Origin: Anaerolineales bacterium UBA7227
Lineage (GTDB): Bacteria > Chloroflexota > Anaerolineae > Anaerolineales > Villigracilaceae
Length of the DNA: 47,822 bases
Assembly: GCA_002473085.1 (NCBI GenBank)
Contig: DKTP01000072.1
Coordinates: 1-47,822 of the forward strand
Direction of reading: 5' to 3'
Part shown: positions 15,782 through 23,051 of the stretch, piece by piece
How positions within the stretch are numbered: the first letter of the stretch is position 1
Layout: each line of letters begins with the position of its first letter
Notes under the pieces: generated by a model
What the model was told of the DNA's origin: nothing
Seen by the model: only the letters and a program-made list of their open reading frames with translations
Database searches by the model: none
Made by a program: the position numbers and the translations under genes

Positions 15782-15798
15782 TTCCTTCAGGAGTCTTC

Positions 15799-16506
15799 AT
15801 GCCAACCACTCTCGAAAACTGGAACCCAGGCAAGGCAGAGAACCGCCATCCCGAAATGACCTACGAAGAGAAGGAGAAACTCTTTCTCGAAGTCAAGGAA
15901 GACGCGCGCTACGAAGACTTCCTCTACGGATGTTACGAGTGCGGGATTTGCGTCTCATCCTGCCCCTCGGCGCGCTTCTACGATTACTCCCCGCGCGTGA
16001 TCGCGCAGGCGATGGCGCGCGAAGATGTCGAGCGGATCTACGACATCATCTCGGAGGACATCTGGAACTGTGCGCAGTGCTTCTCGTGTGTGCGCTGTCC
16101 GCGCGGAAACAACCCCGGCGGGCTGGTCACGCTCTTGCGCGAGGTCGCCGTGCGGAACGGTTTGCAGGAGACGAGGGACGTCCTGCAGGGCTACAGCCGC
16201 GTGATCTACAAAGTGATGTTGAAGGGGAATCAGGTCTCGCCCGACATGCTCCAGCCCGACTTCTTCCCCGATTGGGGTCCGTGGGTGGCGCAGTTCAGCG
16301 CGAACATGCCCGTGTGGAGAAAAGCCATCCCCGTGGACACCCTGCGCGGCGTCACGGACGCGGCGTGGAAGACGGATCGCAAGACCCTGCTCGAACTCTA
16401 CACCATCTGGTTCGAGACGGGCAACATGGACATCATCAAGGAAATTGACGAGGGTTTGTACGATCTGCTGGCGGAGGTCATGCAGGAAGAGTTGGAGGAG
16501 GGGTAG
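15799..16506 (+). CDS. hdrC1: sHdr subunit HdrC1-like iron-sulfur protein
   Basis: The 235-residue protein has two Fe-S cysteine sets: C45-C48-C51-C55 (CYECGICVSSCP) and C91-C94-C97-C100 (CAQCFSCVRCP). The first is a normal CX2CX2CX3CP ferredoxin motif. The second is one residue short before its last Cys (CX2CX2CX2CP). HdrC subunits move electrons between the HdrA flavin and the HdrB catalytic clusters. It is longer than minimal HdrC, with a helical C-terminal half. It opens the hdrC1-hdrB1-hdrA-hyp-B3 order that defines sHdr clusters. No coenzyme M/B enzymes are near, so a methanogen role is excluded. Confidence 0.9.
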   Translation: MPTTLENWNPGKAENRHPEMTYEEKEKLFLEVKEDARYEDFLYGCYECGICVSSCPSARFYDYSPRVIAQAMAREDVERIYDIISEDIWNCAQCFSCVRCPRGNNPGGLVTLLREVAVRNGLQETRDVLQGYSRVIYKVMLKGNQVSPDMLQPDFFPDWGPWVAQFSANMPVWRKAIPVDTLRGVTDAAWKTDRKTLLELYTIWFETGNMDIIKEIDEGLYDLLAEVMQEELEEG

Positions 16507-16531
16507 GTTGGTGATTGGTAATTGGTGATTG
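16507..16531. repeat. Repeat family A copy after hdrC1
   Basis: TTGGTGATTGGTAATTGGTG begins right after the hdrC1 stop. It is a single-arm copy without an inverted partner close by. Confidence 0.65.
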
Positions 16532-16543
16532 CAGTTCATCGCG

Positions 16544-16585
16544 TAGGAGACGCTCTCCAGCGTCGGCATTAGAGAATGCCTCCTA
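16544..16585. repeat. Cloverleaf-like structured repeat before hdrB1
   Basis: Outer arms TAGGAG (16544-16549) and CTCCTA (16580-16585) enclose two perfect hairpins: ACGCT/AGCGT (16550-16563) and GGCATT/AATGCC (16565-16580). Together they can fold into a three-way junction in RNA or single-stranded DNA. The hdrB1 site GGAGAAG lies 15 bases further on. It could set hdrC1:hdrB1 expression or be a small mobile repeat; neither is shown. Confidence 0.65.
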
Positions 16586-16608
16586 TGTAAAGATTGATCG
16601 GAGAAGCC

Positions 16609-17820
16609 ATGACAACAACTGTAGAAGAAATCCTGGAACGTAAATCTCACGCAGTCATCCGCGATCCTGAAGCCGCGCCCATAGCGGACTTGCGCGAAAT
16701 GCTGTTCGAACTCGAAGCCAGGGGCGAGGTCATCGTCCAGCGTGTGCCCGAGAATCACGTGGAGGTGACCACGAAGTTCGGACGCAAGAAAAAGATTCCG
16801 ATCGACCATACCTGGCATCACAAATCCTGCGGTCAGTGCGGACACATCCCTGGCTACACTTCGTCCATCTTCTGGCTGCACCGTCAATTCGACCTGGACT
16901 ATCTCGACCCGAAGGACCAGACCTCCTGCACGGGCTGGAACTACTATGCTTCGGGAGCGTCCAACGCTGCCGCGCAAGCCGCGGTGATGAGCCGCAACTT
17001 CGCCGCCGCGTACGAGACGGGCTACTTCCCGATGATCCACTGCGGCACGTCTTACGGACATTACAAGGAGGTCCGCGAGCAGCTCATCCATCACAAGGGG
17101 CTGCGCGACGAAGTCCGCCGCGTGCTGGACAAAATGGGCAAGCCGCTGGTCATCCCCGAAGAACTCGTCCATTACAGCGAGTGGATTCACGTCATGCGGA
17201 AGCGGATCGCCGAGAAGCAAACTGTGGACATGAGCGCCATCACCGCCACCGTCCACCCCGCCTGCCATTACTACAAGATCGTCGTCGAAGACGCGATCTA
17301 CGACCCCGAAATTTACGGCGGTCAGCGCATGGCGACGGTCACCGCGACGCTCCAGGCGCTGGGCATGAACGTGGCGGATTACTCCACCTGGTACGACTGC
17401 TGCGGATTCGGCTTCCGTCACATCCTCGTACAGCGCGACTTCACCCGCTCGTTCGCCAACCTGCGGAAGATCGAAGTGATGAAGAACGAGGTCAACCCCG
17501 ACGTGACGGTGACGCACGACACGGGCTGCGTGACCACGCTCGACAAGAGCCAGTTCGCGGCGAAGGCGCACGACCGCAAGGTGGGAATCCCCGTGCTGTC
17601 GGACGCGCAGGTCTCCGCGCTGGCGATGGGCGCGCATCCCTTCCGCGTGGTGCAGATGCACTGGCACTCCACGGACTGGCGCCCGTTCATGGACAAACTT
17701 GGCGTTGACTGGCAGAAATACTGGGACGATTTCCAGGAGGACCTCGAAGCGATTCGCGCGGGGACGAAGGCTGGAATCACCTGGGAAGACGCGGATAAAC
17801 CCGTGGTCAATGTGGCGTAA
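16609..17820 (+). CDS. hdrB1: sHdr subunit HdrB1-like catalytic protein
   Basis: This 403-residue protein belongs to the CCG-domain (HdrB) family, whose cysteine-rich motifs hold non-cubane [4Fe-4S] clusters that cleave or form disulfides. The C-terminal motif shows HPACHYYK, YDCCGFGFRH and HDTGCVTTLD. The N-terminal motif is altered, with SCGQCGHIPG and SCTGWNYYASG. The last CxxC of classic HdrB is absent. I start at the ATG at 16609 because GGAGAAG precedes it. In the sHdr model this subunit acts on the sulfur-loaded lipoamide of LbpA. Confidence 0.9.
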   Translation: MTTTVEEILERKSHAVIRDPEAAPIADLREMLFELEARGEVIVQRVPENHVEVTTKFGRKKKIPIDHTWHHKSCGQCGHIPGYTSSIFWLHRQFDLDYLDPKDQTSCTGWNYYASGASNAAAQAAVMSRNFAAAYETGYFPMIHCGTSYGHYKEVREQLIHHKGLRDEVRRVLDKMGKPLVIPEELVHYSEWIHVMRKRIAEKQTVDMSAITATVHPACHYYKIVVEDAIYDPEIYGGQRMATVTATLQALGMNVADYSTWYDCCGFGFRHILVQRDFTRSFANLRKIEVMKNEVNPDVTVTHDTGCVTTLDKSQFAAKAHDRKVGIPVLSDAQVSALAMGAHPFRVVQMHWHSTDWRPFMDKLGVDWQKYWDDFQEDLEAIRAGTKAGITWEDADKPVVNVA

Positions 17821-17849
17821 ACGACGTAATTTTTTTCGGAGGAACACCA

Positions 17850-18905
17850 ATGTCATCCAACAAAATTCTGGTCATCGGCGGCGGACCTGCGGGGCTGGAA
17901 GCCGCACGGTCTGTGGCTGAACTCGGCGGGGAAGCGATCCTCATCGAAAAGCGCGAACGTCTCGGCGGGACGCCCGACCGCGAGGGGTATTCCAAACTCA
18001 CCCATCACTGGCGCGACGCGTCGGAGGCGATGGCGGAACTCGCCGCGTCGGTCACATCGTCCGCGCGGGTGGAAGTGAAGTACAACGCCGAAGTGAAGGG
18101 AATGTCCGGGAGCGCTGGCAACTTCAACGTCGAGATCGAAGCGGGCGGCGTCGCCGAATCCCTCAACGTGGGCGCGGTCATCGTCGCCACGGGCTTCCAG
18201 CATTTCGACCCGGGCCGCGCCACCCAGCAATACAACTACTACACCTTCCCCGACGTCGTCACGCTGACCGACCTGGAGAAGATGTTGAAGGATCACCACG
18301 TCGTGCGCCCGTCGAACGGCGAAGCGCCGAAGAAGATCGCGTTCATCCAATGCGTGGGCTCGCGCGACCGCCGCATCGGAAACGAATATTGCTCGAAGGT
18401 CTGCTGCGGGATCGCCAGCAAGCAGGCGATCGAACTGCGCGAACTGCTGCCCGACAGCAAGGTGATGATCTTCTACATTGACATGCGCATGTATGGCTAT
18501 TGGGAAAATGAAATCTACTGGCCCGCGCAGGAAAAATACAAAGTCAATTACGTCAAGGGCGTCATCAGCGAAGTGCTGAAAAAGGGCGACCAGCTGCTCA
18601 TCCGCGGCGAGGACACCACCATGGGGCGCCCGATGGAAGTGACGATGGACATGGTCGTGCTTTCGATCGGCATGGAGCCGAGCGCGGGCACGCGCGCCAT
18701 CGCGCAGACGCTCGGCGTGAAGCAAAACAAATACGGCTTCATCGAAGCGGGCGGCGAGGGCGGCCTCGACACGGTCGCCACGTCGGCGCCTGGCGTGTTC
18801 GTGGCGGGCGCGGCGGCGGGTCCTGCCGACCTTAACGATTCGATCTCGATGGCTGGGCTGGCGGCGGCGCGCGCGGTGGCGGCGGCGCAGAAAGTGGCGG
18901 CGTAG
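17850..18905 (+). CDS. hdrA: sHdr subunit HdrA-like flavoprotein
   Basis: The 351-residue protein is a short, FAD-binding HdrA. The dinucleotide fold opens with ILVIGGGPAGLEAARS, and the second half of the site is PGVFVAGAAAGPADLNDS. Cysteines in IQCVGSRD and EYCSKVCC (about 170-190) are the HdrA Fe-S ligands. The length of about 350 is typical of sHdrA and much shorter than methanogen HdrA, which carries extra ferredoxin domains. CGGAGG precedes the ATG. It should pass electrons between the HdrC/HdrB parts and EtfAB. Confidence 0.95.
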   Translation: MSSNKILVIGGGPAGLEAARSVAELGGEAILIEKRERLGGTPDREGYSKLTHHWRDASEAMAELAASVTSSARVEVKYNAEVKGMSGSAGNFNVEIEAGGVAESLNVGAVIVATGFQHFDPGRATQQYNYYTFPDVVTLTDLEKMLKDHHVVRPSNGEAPKKIAFIQCVGSRDRRIGNEYCSKVCCGIASKQAIELRELLPDSKVMIFYIDMRMYGYWENEIYWPAQEKYKVNYVKGVISEVLKKGDQLLIRGEDTTMGRPMEVTMDMVVLSIGMEPSAGTRAIAQTLGVKQNKYGFIEAGGEGGLDTVATSAPGVFVAGAAAGPADLNDSISMAGLAAARAVAAAQKVAA

Positions 18906-18921
18906 GTTCCTCGTGGAAGCG

Positions 18922-19698
18922 ATGGATCAATCCCAGTGGCAGAGCCACATCATCAAGCAGAAGACGGGTCCCGACGACCCCGACCTGCAGGCGACTCTGC
19001 AGGAAGCGCTGGAACAAGTCGCGCCTGAGGACGTGGTCGCGATGGCGGACGAAATGGCGGAGCGTCACGCCCGCCTCTTTCTCGGACTTCAAGCGGACTC
19101 CGCCTCCCTGGCCTCTTCCTTCGCTGACGTCGCTTCGGCGGTCGCGCACACCAAAGCCAACGCGAGGACGATCGTCAATCACTTCGCGCAAAGCAACTAC
19201 GCCGTCTTCGACCAGTTGCTGCACGACGACGCGCCCGCCTCCGTGCGGGTGGCGGCCTTCGTCGAAAAGCAGGACGCGCTCGATACCCGTCTCGCCCTCG
19301 AACTCGCGACCGGACTTTTACACAACACCTTCCCCACCGAGCATTGGCTGTGGACGCGCTGGCTGTGGGACCCGACCGTCGGCACAGGCATCCTGCCGCT
19401 GCTGGCGGGCAGCGCGCACAACCTCCACGCTGAAAACTTCGCGGACGGATATGTGCGCGTGGGCGCGGTCACCGCGATGAGCGTCAAATTCGGCGAAGGG
19501 ACGGGGCTGTTCGTGGACGAACTGGTCAACGACGAGAAGCGCGCTCCCTTCGCGAACAGCGCCTTCCTGGCTTGCGCTTACAGCGTCTATCTGTACGGCA
19601 CGACGAGCTGGCGGTTGAGCCGAGAGTTCAATGGTCTGCTGCCGACACTGCCGAACATGGCGAGGCGGCTGCTTGGGTTGAAGAAGAGCGGTAGTTAG
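18922..19698 (+). CDS. Conserved sHdr-associated protein (Hyp)
   Basis: This 258-residue protein has no cofactor motif or membrane helix that I can recognise. It is helical, with a central LLHNTFPTEHWLWTRWLWDP stretch rich in Trp. Its position between hdrA and the HdrC-HdrB gene is exactly that of the Hyp protein found in sHdr clusters, where it co-purifies with the complex according to published work on Hyphomicrobium sHdr. The GTG at 18913 is also in frame, but GGAAG lies a better distance before the ATG at 18922. Identity as Hyp is by position and length. Confidence 0.8.
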   Translation: MDQSQWQSHIIKQKTGPDDPDLQATLQEALEQVAPEDVVAMADEMAERHARLFLGLQADSASLASSFADVASAVAHTKANARTIVNHFAQSNYAVFDQLLHDDAPASVRVAAFVEKQDALDTRLALELATGLLHNTFPTEHWLWTRWLWDPTVGTGILPLLAGSAHNLHAENFADGYVRVGAVTAMSVKFGEGTGLFVDELVNDEKRAPFANSAFLACAYSVYLYGTTSWRLSREFNGLLPTLPNMARRLLGLKKSGS

Positions 19699-19774
19699 AG
19701 ATTGGAGATTAGAGATTAGAGATTGGCGTTTGATTTTCTAAATGACCAATTACCAATCTCCAATTACCAATTAC
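19699..19774. repeat. Inverted repeat, family A, before hdrB3
   Basis: A left arm of repeated AGATTGG/AGATTAG units (19699-19726) and a right arm ACCAATTACCAATCTCCAAT and on (19745-19774) flank an 18-base AT-rich loop. The ribosome site AGGAGA follows immediately, and the hdrB3 ATG is at 19785. Confidence 0.8.
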
Positions 19775-19784
19775 AGGAGATCCC

Positions 19785-21065
19785 ATGACACCTAAATACG
19801 AAAAAGCAGTTGCAATCGAAAAAGAAAACGTCATCGTGGACGGCGTGGATGTGTCGGGTCACTGGAACCGCATGTTCGAGCAGCGGGTGATCTTCGATTA
19901 CACGCCCGAACTGATCGAGAAGATCGCGTCCATTCCCGAGGCGGAATCATTTGCGAATTGTTATCAGTGCGCCAAGTGCGTCGCCGTCTGCCCTGTGGAT
20001 GTGGTTGGGAATTACGGTCCGCGCAAGTTGTATCGCTACGCCCAAACGGGCATGGACCTGACCGAAGCGCCCGAACTGTGGCTCTGCACCACCTGCGCCA
20101 ACTGCCTGCGCGTCTGCCCCAAGGAAGTGAACATGGTCAAGATCATGCCCGCGGCGCGCGAGCAGGCGATTTTGGACGGTAAGTTTGTGCCGAACGAATT
20201 GCAACAGGCGTTTGAGAATACCGCCAAGAGCGGCAATCCGCTTGGTCAGCCTCAACGCAAACGCGACGCGTGGATTCAGTCCGCGGGCGTGGAAGTTCCC
20301 ATCATCAAAGACCTTGCCCGCCCAGTGGATGTTCTTTGGTATGTCGGTTCGTATCCTTCGTATCATCCACGCGGCATTGACGCGGCTTCGGCGGCGGCGC
20401 GCATCTTCAACGCGCTCGGCATTGACTTCGCCATCCTCGGCAAGGAGGAAAAGGACGACGCCGACTCCCAGCGGCTGGCTGGCGAGAAGGGCCTGTTCGA
20501 GATGATGACCGAGTACAACATCGCGACCTTCAACAAATACGAGTGGAAGGAATTGGTGGTCACGGGTCCGCACGAGTTGAACGCCTTCAAGAATGTGTAT
20601 CCGAAATATGGCTTTGAACGCCCCGTCGTTCACTACTCGACCTTCCTCGTGCGCTACCTCGACCAGCTCAAGCCGATGTTGAAACACCCTGTCAACAAGA
20701 GAATCACCTATCACGATCCGTGCTATCTCGGACGGCATAACGGCGAATACGAAGCGCCGCGTCAACTTCTGCAAGCCGTCCCTGGCGTGGAACTGGTCGA
20801 GATGGGACGTAACCGCGAGAACGGTTATTGTTGCGGCGGCGGAGGCGGCGGCATGTGGATGGACTCATTCACCGCCAAGCACACCACCATGCGTCTCTCC
20901 GAAAAACGCGCCATGGAAGCCGCGTCTACGGGCGCGAACGTGCTGGCGGTGGCTTGTCCCTTCGAAGTCTCGCGCTTCAGCGACGCGGTCAAGTCCACGG
21001 GCAACGAGCATGTGGATGTGCTGGATATTTTGGAGTTGTTGGACAAGTCTATGCGTGGTGAATAA
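19785..21065 (+). CDS. hdrB3: sHdrB3-like fused HdrC-HdrB protein
   Basis: The 426-residue protein joins an HdrC part to an HdrB part. Two full ferredoxin motifs are present: C59-C62-C65-C69 and C101-C104-C107-C111. The first CCG domain (about 165-285) has lost its cysteines, reading GKEEKDDADSQRLAGEKG where HdrD-type proteins have a CCG. The second keeps DPCYLGRHNG and YCCGGGGGG (about 349-350) but ends CPFEVS without the final Cys. This fusion, in place of separate hdrC2 and hdrB2, marks type II sHdr clusters as I know them. It closely resembles the soluble half of the membrane oxidoreductase at 23052-25127, so the two are probably paralogs. Confidence 0.88.
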   Translation: MTPKYEKAVAIEKENVIVDGVDVSGHWNRMFEQRVIFDYTPELIEKIASIPEAESFANCYQCAKCVAVCPVDVVGNYGPRKLYRYAQTGMDLTEAPELWLCTTCANCLRVCPKEVNMVKIMPAAREQAILDGKFVPNELQQAFENTAKSGNPLGQPQRKRDAWIQSAGVEVPIIKDLARPVDVLWYVGSYPSYHPRGIDAASAAARIFNALGIDFAILGKEEKDDADSQRLAGEKGLFEMMTEYNIATFNKYEWKELVVTGPHELNAFKNVYPKYGFERPVVHYSTFLVRYLDQLKPMLKHPVNKRITYHDPCYLGRHNGEYEAPRQLLQAVPGVELVEMGRNRENGYCCGGGGGGMWMDSFTAKHTTMRLSEKRAMEAASTGANVLAVACPFEVSRFSDAVKSTGNEHVDVLDILELLDKSMRGE

Positions 21066-21068
21066 TTG

Positions 21069-21160
21069 TTGGGTTCAAGGTTTAAGGTTACAAGTTGCAG
21101 GTCTCGCAACTTTCAACCTTGAACTTGCAACTTGCAACCTGACACTTGACACCTGAAACC
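21069..21160. repeat. Inverted repeat, family B, before etfB
   Basis: TTGGGTTCAAGGTTTAAGGT and onward is mirrored by CAACCTTGAACTTGCAACTT and onward, followed by CTGACACTTGACACCTGAAA. It fills the gap between hdrB3 and the etfB ribosome site. Confidence 0.8.
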
Positions 21161-21178
21161 GAAACACAGGAGAACTGA

Positions 21179-21934
21179 ATGAATATCGTAGTAGCAGTTA
21201 AACACATCCCCAGCATTGCCGACGACCTGCCCGTGAAGGGCGCGAACGTGGACTTTGACTCGGTGGATTTTGTGCTGAACTGGTTCGACGTTCAGTCCAT
21301 CGAGCAGGCGGCGTTGATCAAGGAAGCCGTCGGCGCGACGGTGACCGTCATCGGCGTGGACTTGATCGGCGAACTGGACGGCTCGCTTCACCTCGCGCTG
21401 GCAATGGGCGCGGACAAAGCGGTCAAGATCACCGCGGACGATCCCGCCGCAGATTCTCATCAGCAGGCGAAATGGCTGTCTGAGGCGATCAAGGGACTCG
21501 CGCCCGATCTTATCTTCGCGGGCGTGCAGGCGGCGAACGATATTGACGGGCAGATCGGTCCGATCCTCGCGGCGTATTTGGAGATGCCCTACATCGGCGG
21601 GGTCAGTGCGGTGGACGTGAACGGCGAAACGGCGGCGATCAGCAAGGAGTTCGCGGGCGGGGTCGGCGCGAAGTATGAAGCCGCGCTTCCGCTGGTGGTC
21701 GGCGTGCAAGCCTCGTCCAAGCCGCCGCGTTATGCGCCCGTCAGCAAGGTGAGGCAGGTCGCGCAGACGGCGGTCATCGAGAAGGTCGCGCCGACGGGCG
21801 AAGCCAGCGCGGGAATCGTGATGAAGAAAATGTCTCCGCCCGCGATGACGGGTCACGCGGAGATGATCGAGGGTTCGTCGAAGGAAGTCGCGGCGAAGAT
21901 CGTGGAATTGTTGAAGAGCAAAGGGCTTGCGTAG
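21179..21934 (+). CDS. etfB: Electron transfer flavoprotein beta subunit
   Basis: The 251-residue protein begins MNIVVAVKHIPSIAD, the usual EtfB start. It has the HUP-type fold motif at about 115-130 (FAGVQAANDIDGQIGP), where classical EtfB reads QAIDGDTAQVGP; the nucleotide-binding residues therefore differ. EtfB pairs with EtfA around one FAD and moves single electrons. The etfB-etfA pair sits between the sHdr genes and a membrane Fe-S oxidoreductase, so the likely route is sHdr to EtfAB to membrane quinone. No acyl-CoA dehydrogenase is near. I see no basis for calling it bifurcating. Confidence 0.93.
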   Translation: MNIVVAVKHIPSIADDLPVKGANVDFDSVDFVLNWFDVQSIEQAALIKEAVGATVTVIGVDLIGELDGSLHLALAMGADKAVKITADDPAADSHQQAKWLSEAIKGLAPDLIFAGVQAANDIDGQIGPILAAYLEMPYIGGVSAVDVNGETAAISKEFAGGVGAKYEAALPLVVGVQASSKPPRYAPVSKVRQVAQTAVIEKVAPTGEASAGIVMKKMSPPAMTGHAEMIEGSSKEVAAKIVELLKSKGLA

Positions 21935-21997
21935 AGAAGAGAGCAGAGAGCGGAGAAACGTCACTGTTCTCTAATCTCTGTTCTCTACTCTCTCTCC
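21935..21997. repeat. Inverted repeat, family C, between etfB and etfA
   Basis: AGAAGAGAGCAGAGAGCGGA (left) is mirrored by TTCTCTAATCTCTGTTCTCT and onward (right), filling the etfB-etfA gap up to the AAAGGAG site. Confidence 0.75.
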
Positions 21998-22009
21998 AAA
22001 GGAGCAAAC

Positions 22010-22948
22010 ATGAGCAATGACATTTTCGTAATCACCGAACACATGGACGGAAAATTTTCCGATGTGTCGTTTGAGATGGTTGGAAAAGCCAAAGAGTTGG
22101 CGTCGGCTTGGGGTGGGCAGGCAGTTGCAATCGTGGTCGGAAGCGGGGTTGACGCTGGGGCGTTCGCGTCCCATGCGACCATCCACGTTGACGACGCGGC
22201 GCTGAGTCGGTTCAATCCCGAAGCGTATGGGAAAGTCGTCGAGGCGCTGGTCAGGGAGAAGTCGCCGCGGCTGGTGATGTTCGGCTGGACGGCGGCGGGC
22301 ATGGACCTTGCCGCGTGGCTGTCGGCGCGGATGGGCGTTCCGTGCGCGACGGCGGTGAAGGAGATCGGCGCGGACGGGACGATGAGTTGCCAGGCGTACG
22401 GCGGCAAACTGATGGCGGAGATCGCGCCCGAAAGCGGGATGGCGATTGCCGCGTGCCTTGCGGGTTCGTTCGACGCGGAAGCGGGGCGAGGCTCCACCGC
22501 CGCGACGACAATGGCTTCGCCCGTTGACCTGAGCGGATTGAAAGTGAAGTTTGTCGAAGCGATCAAGCCCGCGGCTGGCGACGTGGACATCACCGCGCAG
22601 GCGAAGTTGGTTTCGATCGGACGCGGCATCGGCGGCAAGGAAAACGTGGAGTTGGCGGAAGAGTTGGCGGAAAAACTTGGGGCGGTCGTGTCGGCTTCGC
22701 GTCCCGTCGTGGATGCGGGCTGGCTGCCGCGCACAAGGCAGGTGGGTAAGTCGGGACTCAAGGTCAAGCCGAAGTTGTATCTCATGCTCGGAATTTCTGG
22801 CGCGCCCGAACATCTCGAAGGTATGAAGGACGCCGAGTTGATCATCGCGGTCAACACCGACAAGAAGGCGCCGATCTTCAACGTGGCGCATTACGGCGCG
22901 ACGAACGATCTGTTTGAAGTCGCGGAAGCGATGTTGGAACTTCTTTAA
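22010..22948 (+). CDS. etfA: Electron transfer flavoprotein alpha subunit
   Basis: This 312-residue EtfA has the C-terminal FAD domain in good order: SASRPVVDAGWLPRTRQVG, then LGISGAPEHLEGM and VNTDKKAPIFNVAHYG. In common EtfA the middle motif reads GISGAIQHLAGM, so the Gln next to the His is Glu here. That change near the flavin could shift its potential. It forms the electron carrier with EtfB. AAAGGAG precedes the ATG. Downstream lies the membrane oxidoreductase that probably takes its electrons. Confidence 0.94.
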   Translation: MSNDIFVITEHMDGKFSDVSFEMVGKAKELASAWGGQAVAIVVGSGVDAGAFASHATIHVDDAALSRFNPEAYGKVVEALVREKSPRLVMFGWTAAGMDLAAWLSARMGVPCATAVKEIGADGTMSCQAYGGKLMAEIAPESGMAIAACLAGSFDAEAGRGSTAATTMASPVDLSGLKVKFVEAIKPAAGDVDITAQAKLVSIGRGIGGKENVELAEELAEKLGAVVSASRPVVDAGWLPRTRQVGKSGLKVKPKLYLMLGISGAPEHLEGMKDAELIIAVNTDKKAPIFNVAHYGATNDLFEVAEAMLELL

Positions 22949-22954
22949 GTTCTT

Positions 22955-23028
22955 AACCACAAAGGAGCACAAAGGGTCACGAAGGAAAGCCTTTAAAAAG
23001 CCCTTTGTGTGCCTTTGTGTCCTTCGTG
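22955..23028. repeat. Inverted repeat, family G, after etfA
   Basis: AACCACAAAGGAGCACAAAG and onward (22955-22986) pairs with CCCTTTGTGTGCCTTTGTGT and onward (23001-23028). A similar but distinct hairpin stands at 27813-27882. Confidence 0.8.
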
Positions 23029-23051
23029 TTTGAAATCTTCGGGAGGGCGCG

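Noticed and set aside
15955..17856. A 633-residue minus-strand open frame across hdrC1 and hdrB1
   Set aside because: It runs antisense to two well-supported Fe-S proteins and through the structured gap between them; composition is that of a high-GC shadow frame.
15799..18905. Reading the Hdr genes as methanogen CoM-CoB heterodisulfide reductase or as Qmo
   Set aside because: HdrA is short, Hyp, EtfBA, LbpA and TusA are present, and no DsrAB, AprAB or methanogenesis genes are in the window.
21179..22948. Electron-bifurcating EtfAB (FixBA or Bcd type)
   Set aside because: No FixC/FixX, acyl-CoA dehydrogenase or ferredoxin partner lies next to the pair; the membrane oxidoreductase gives a simpler quinone route.
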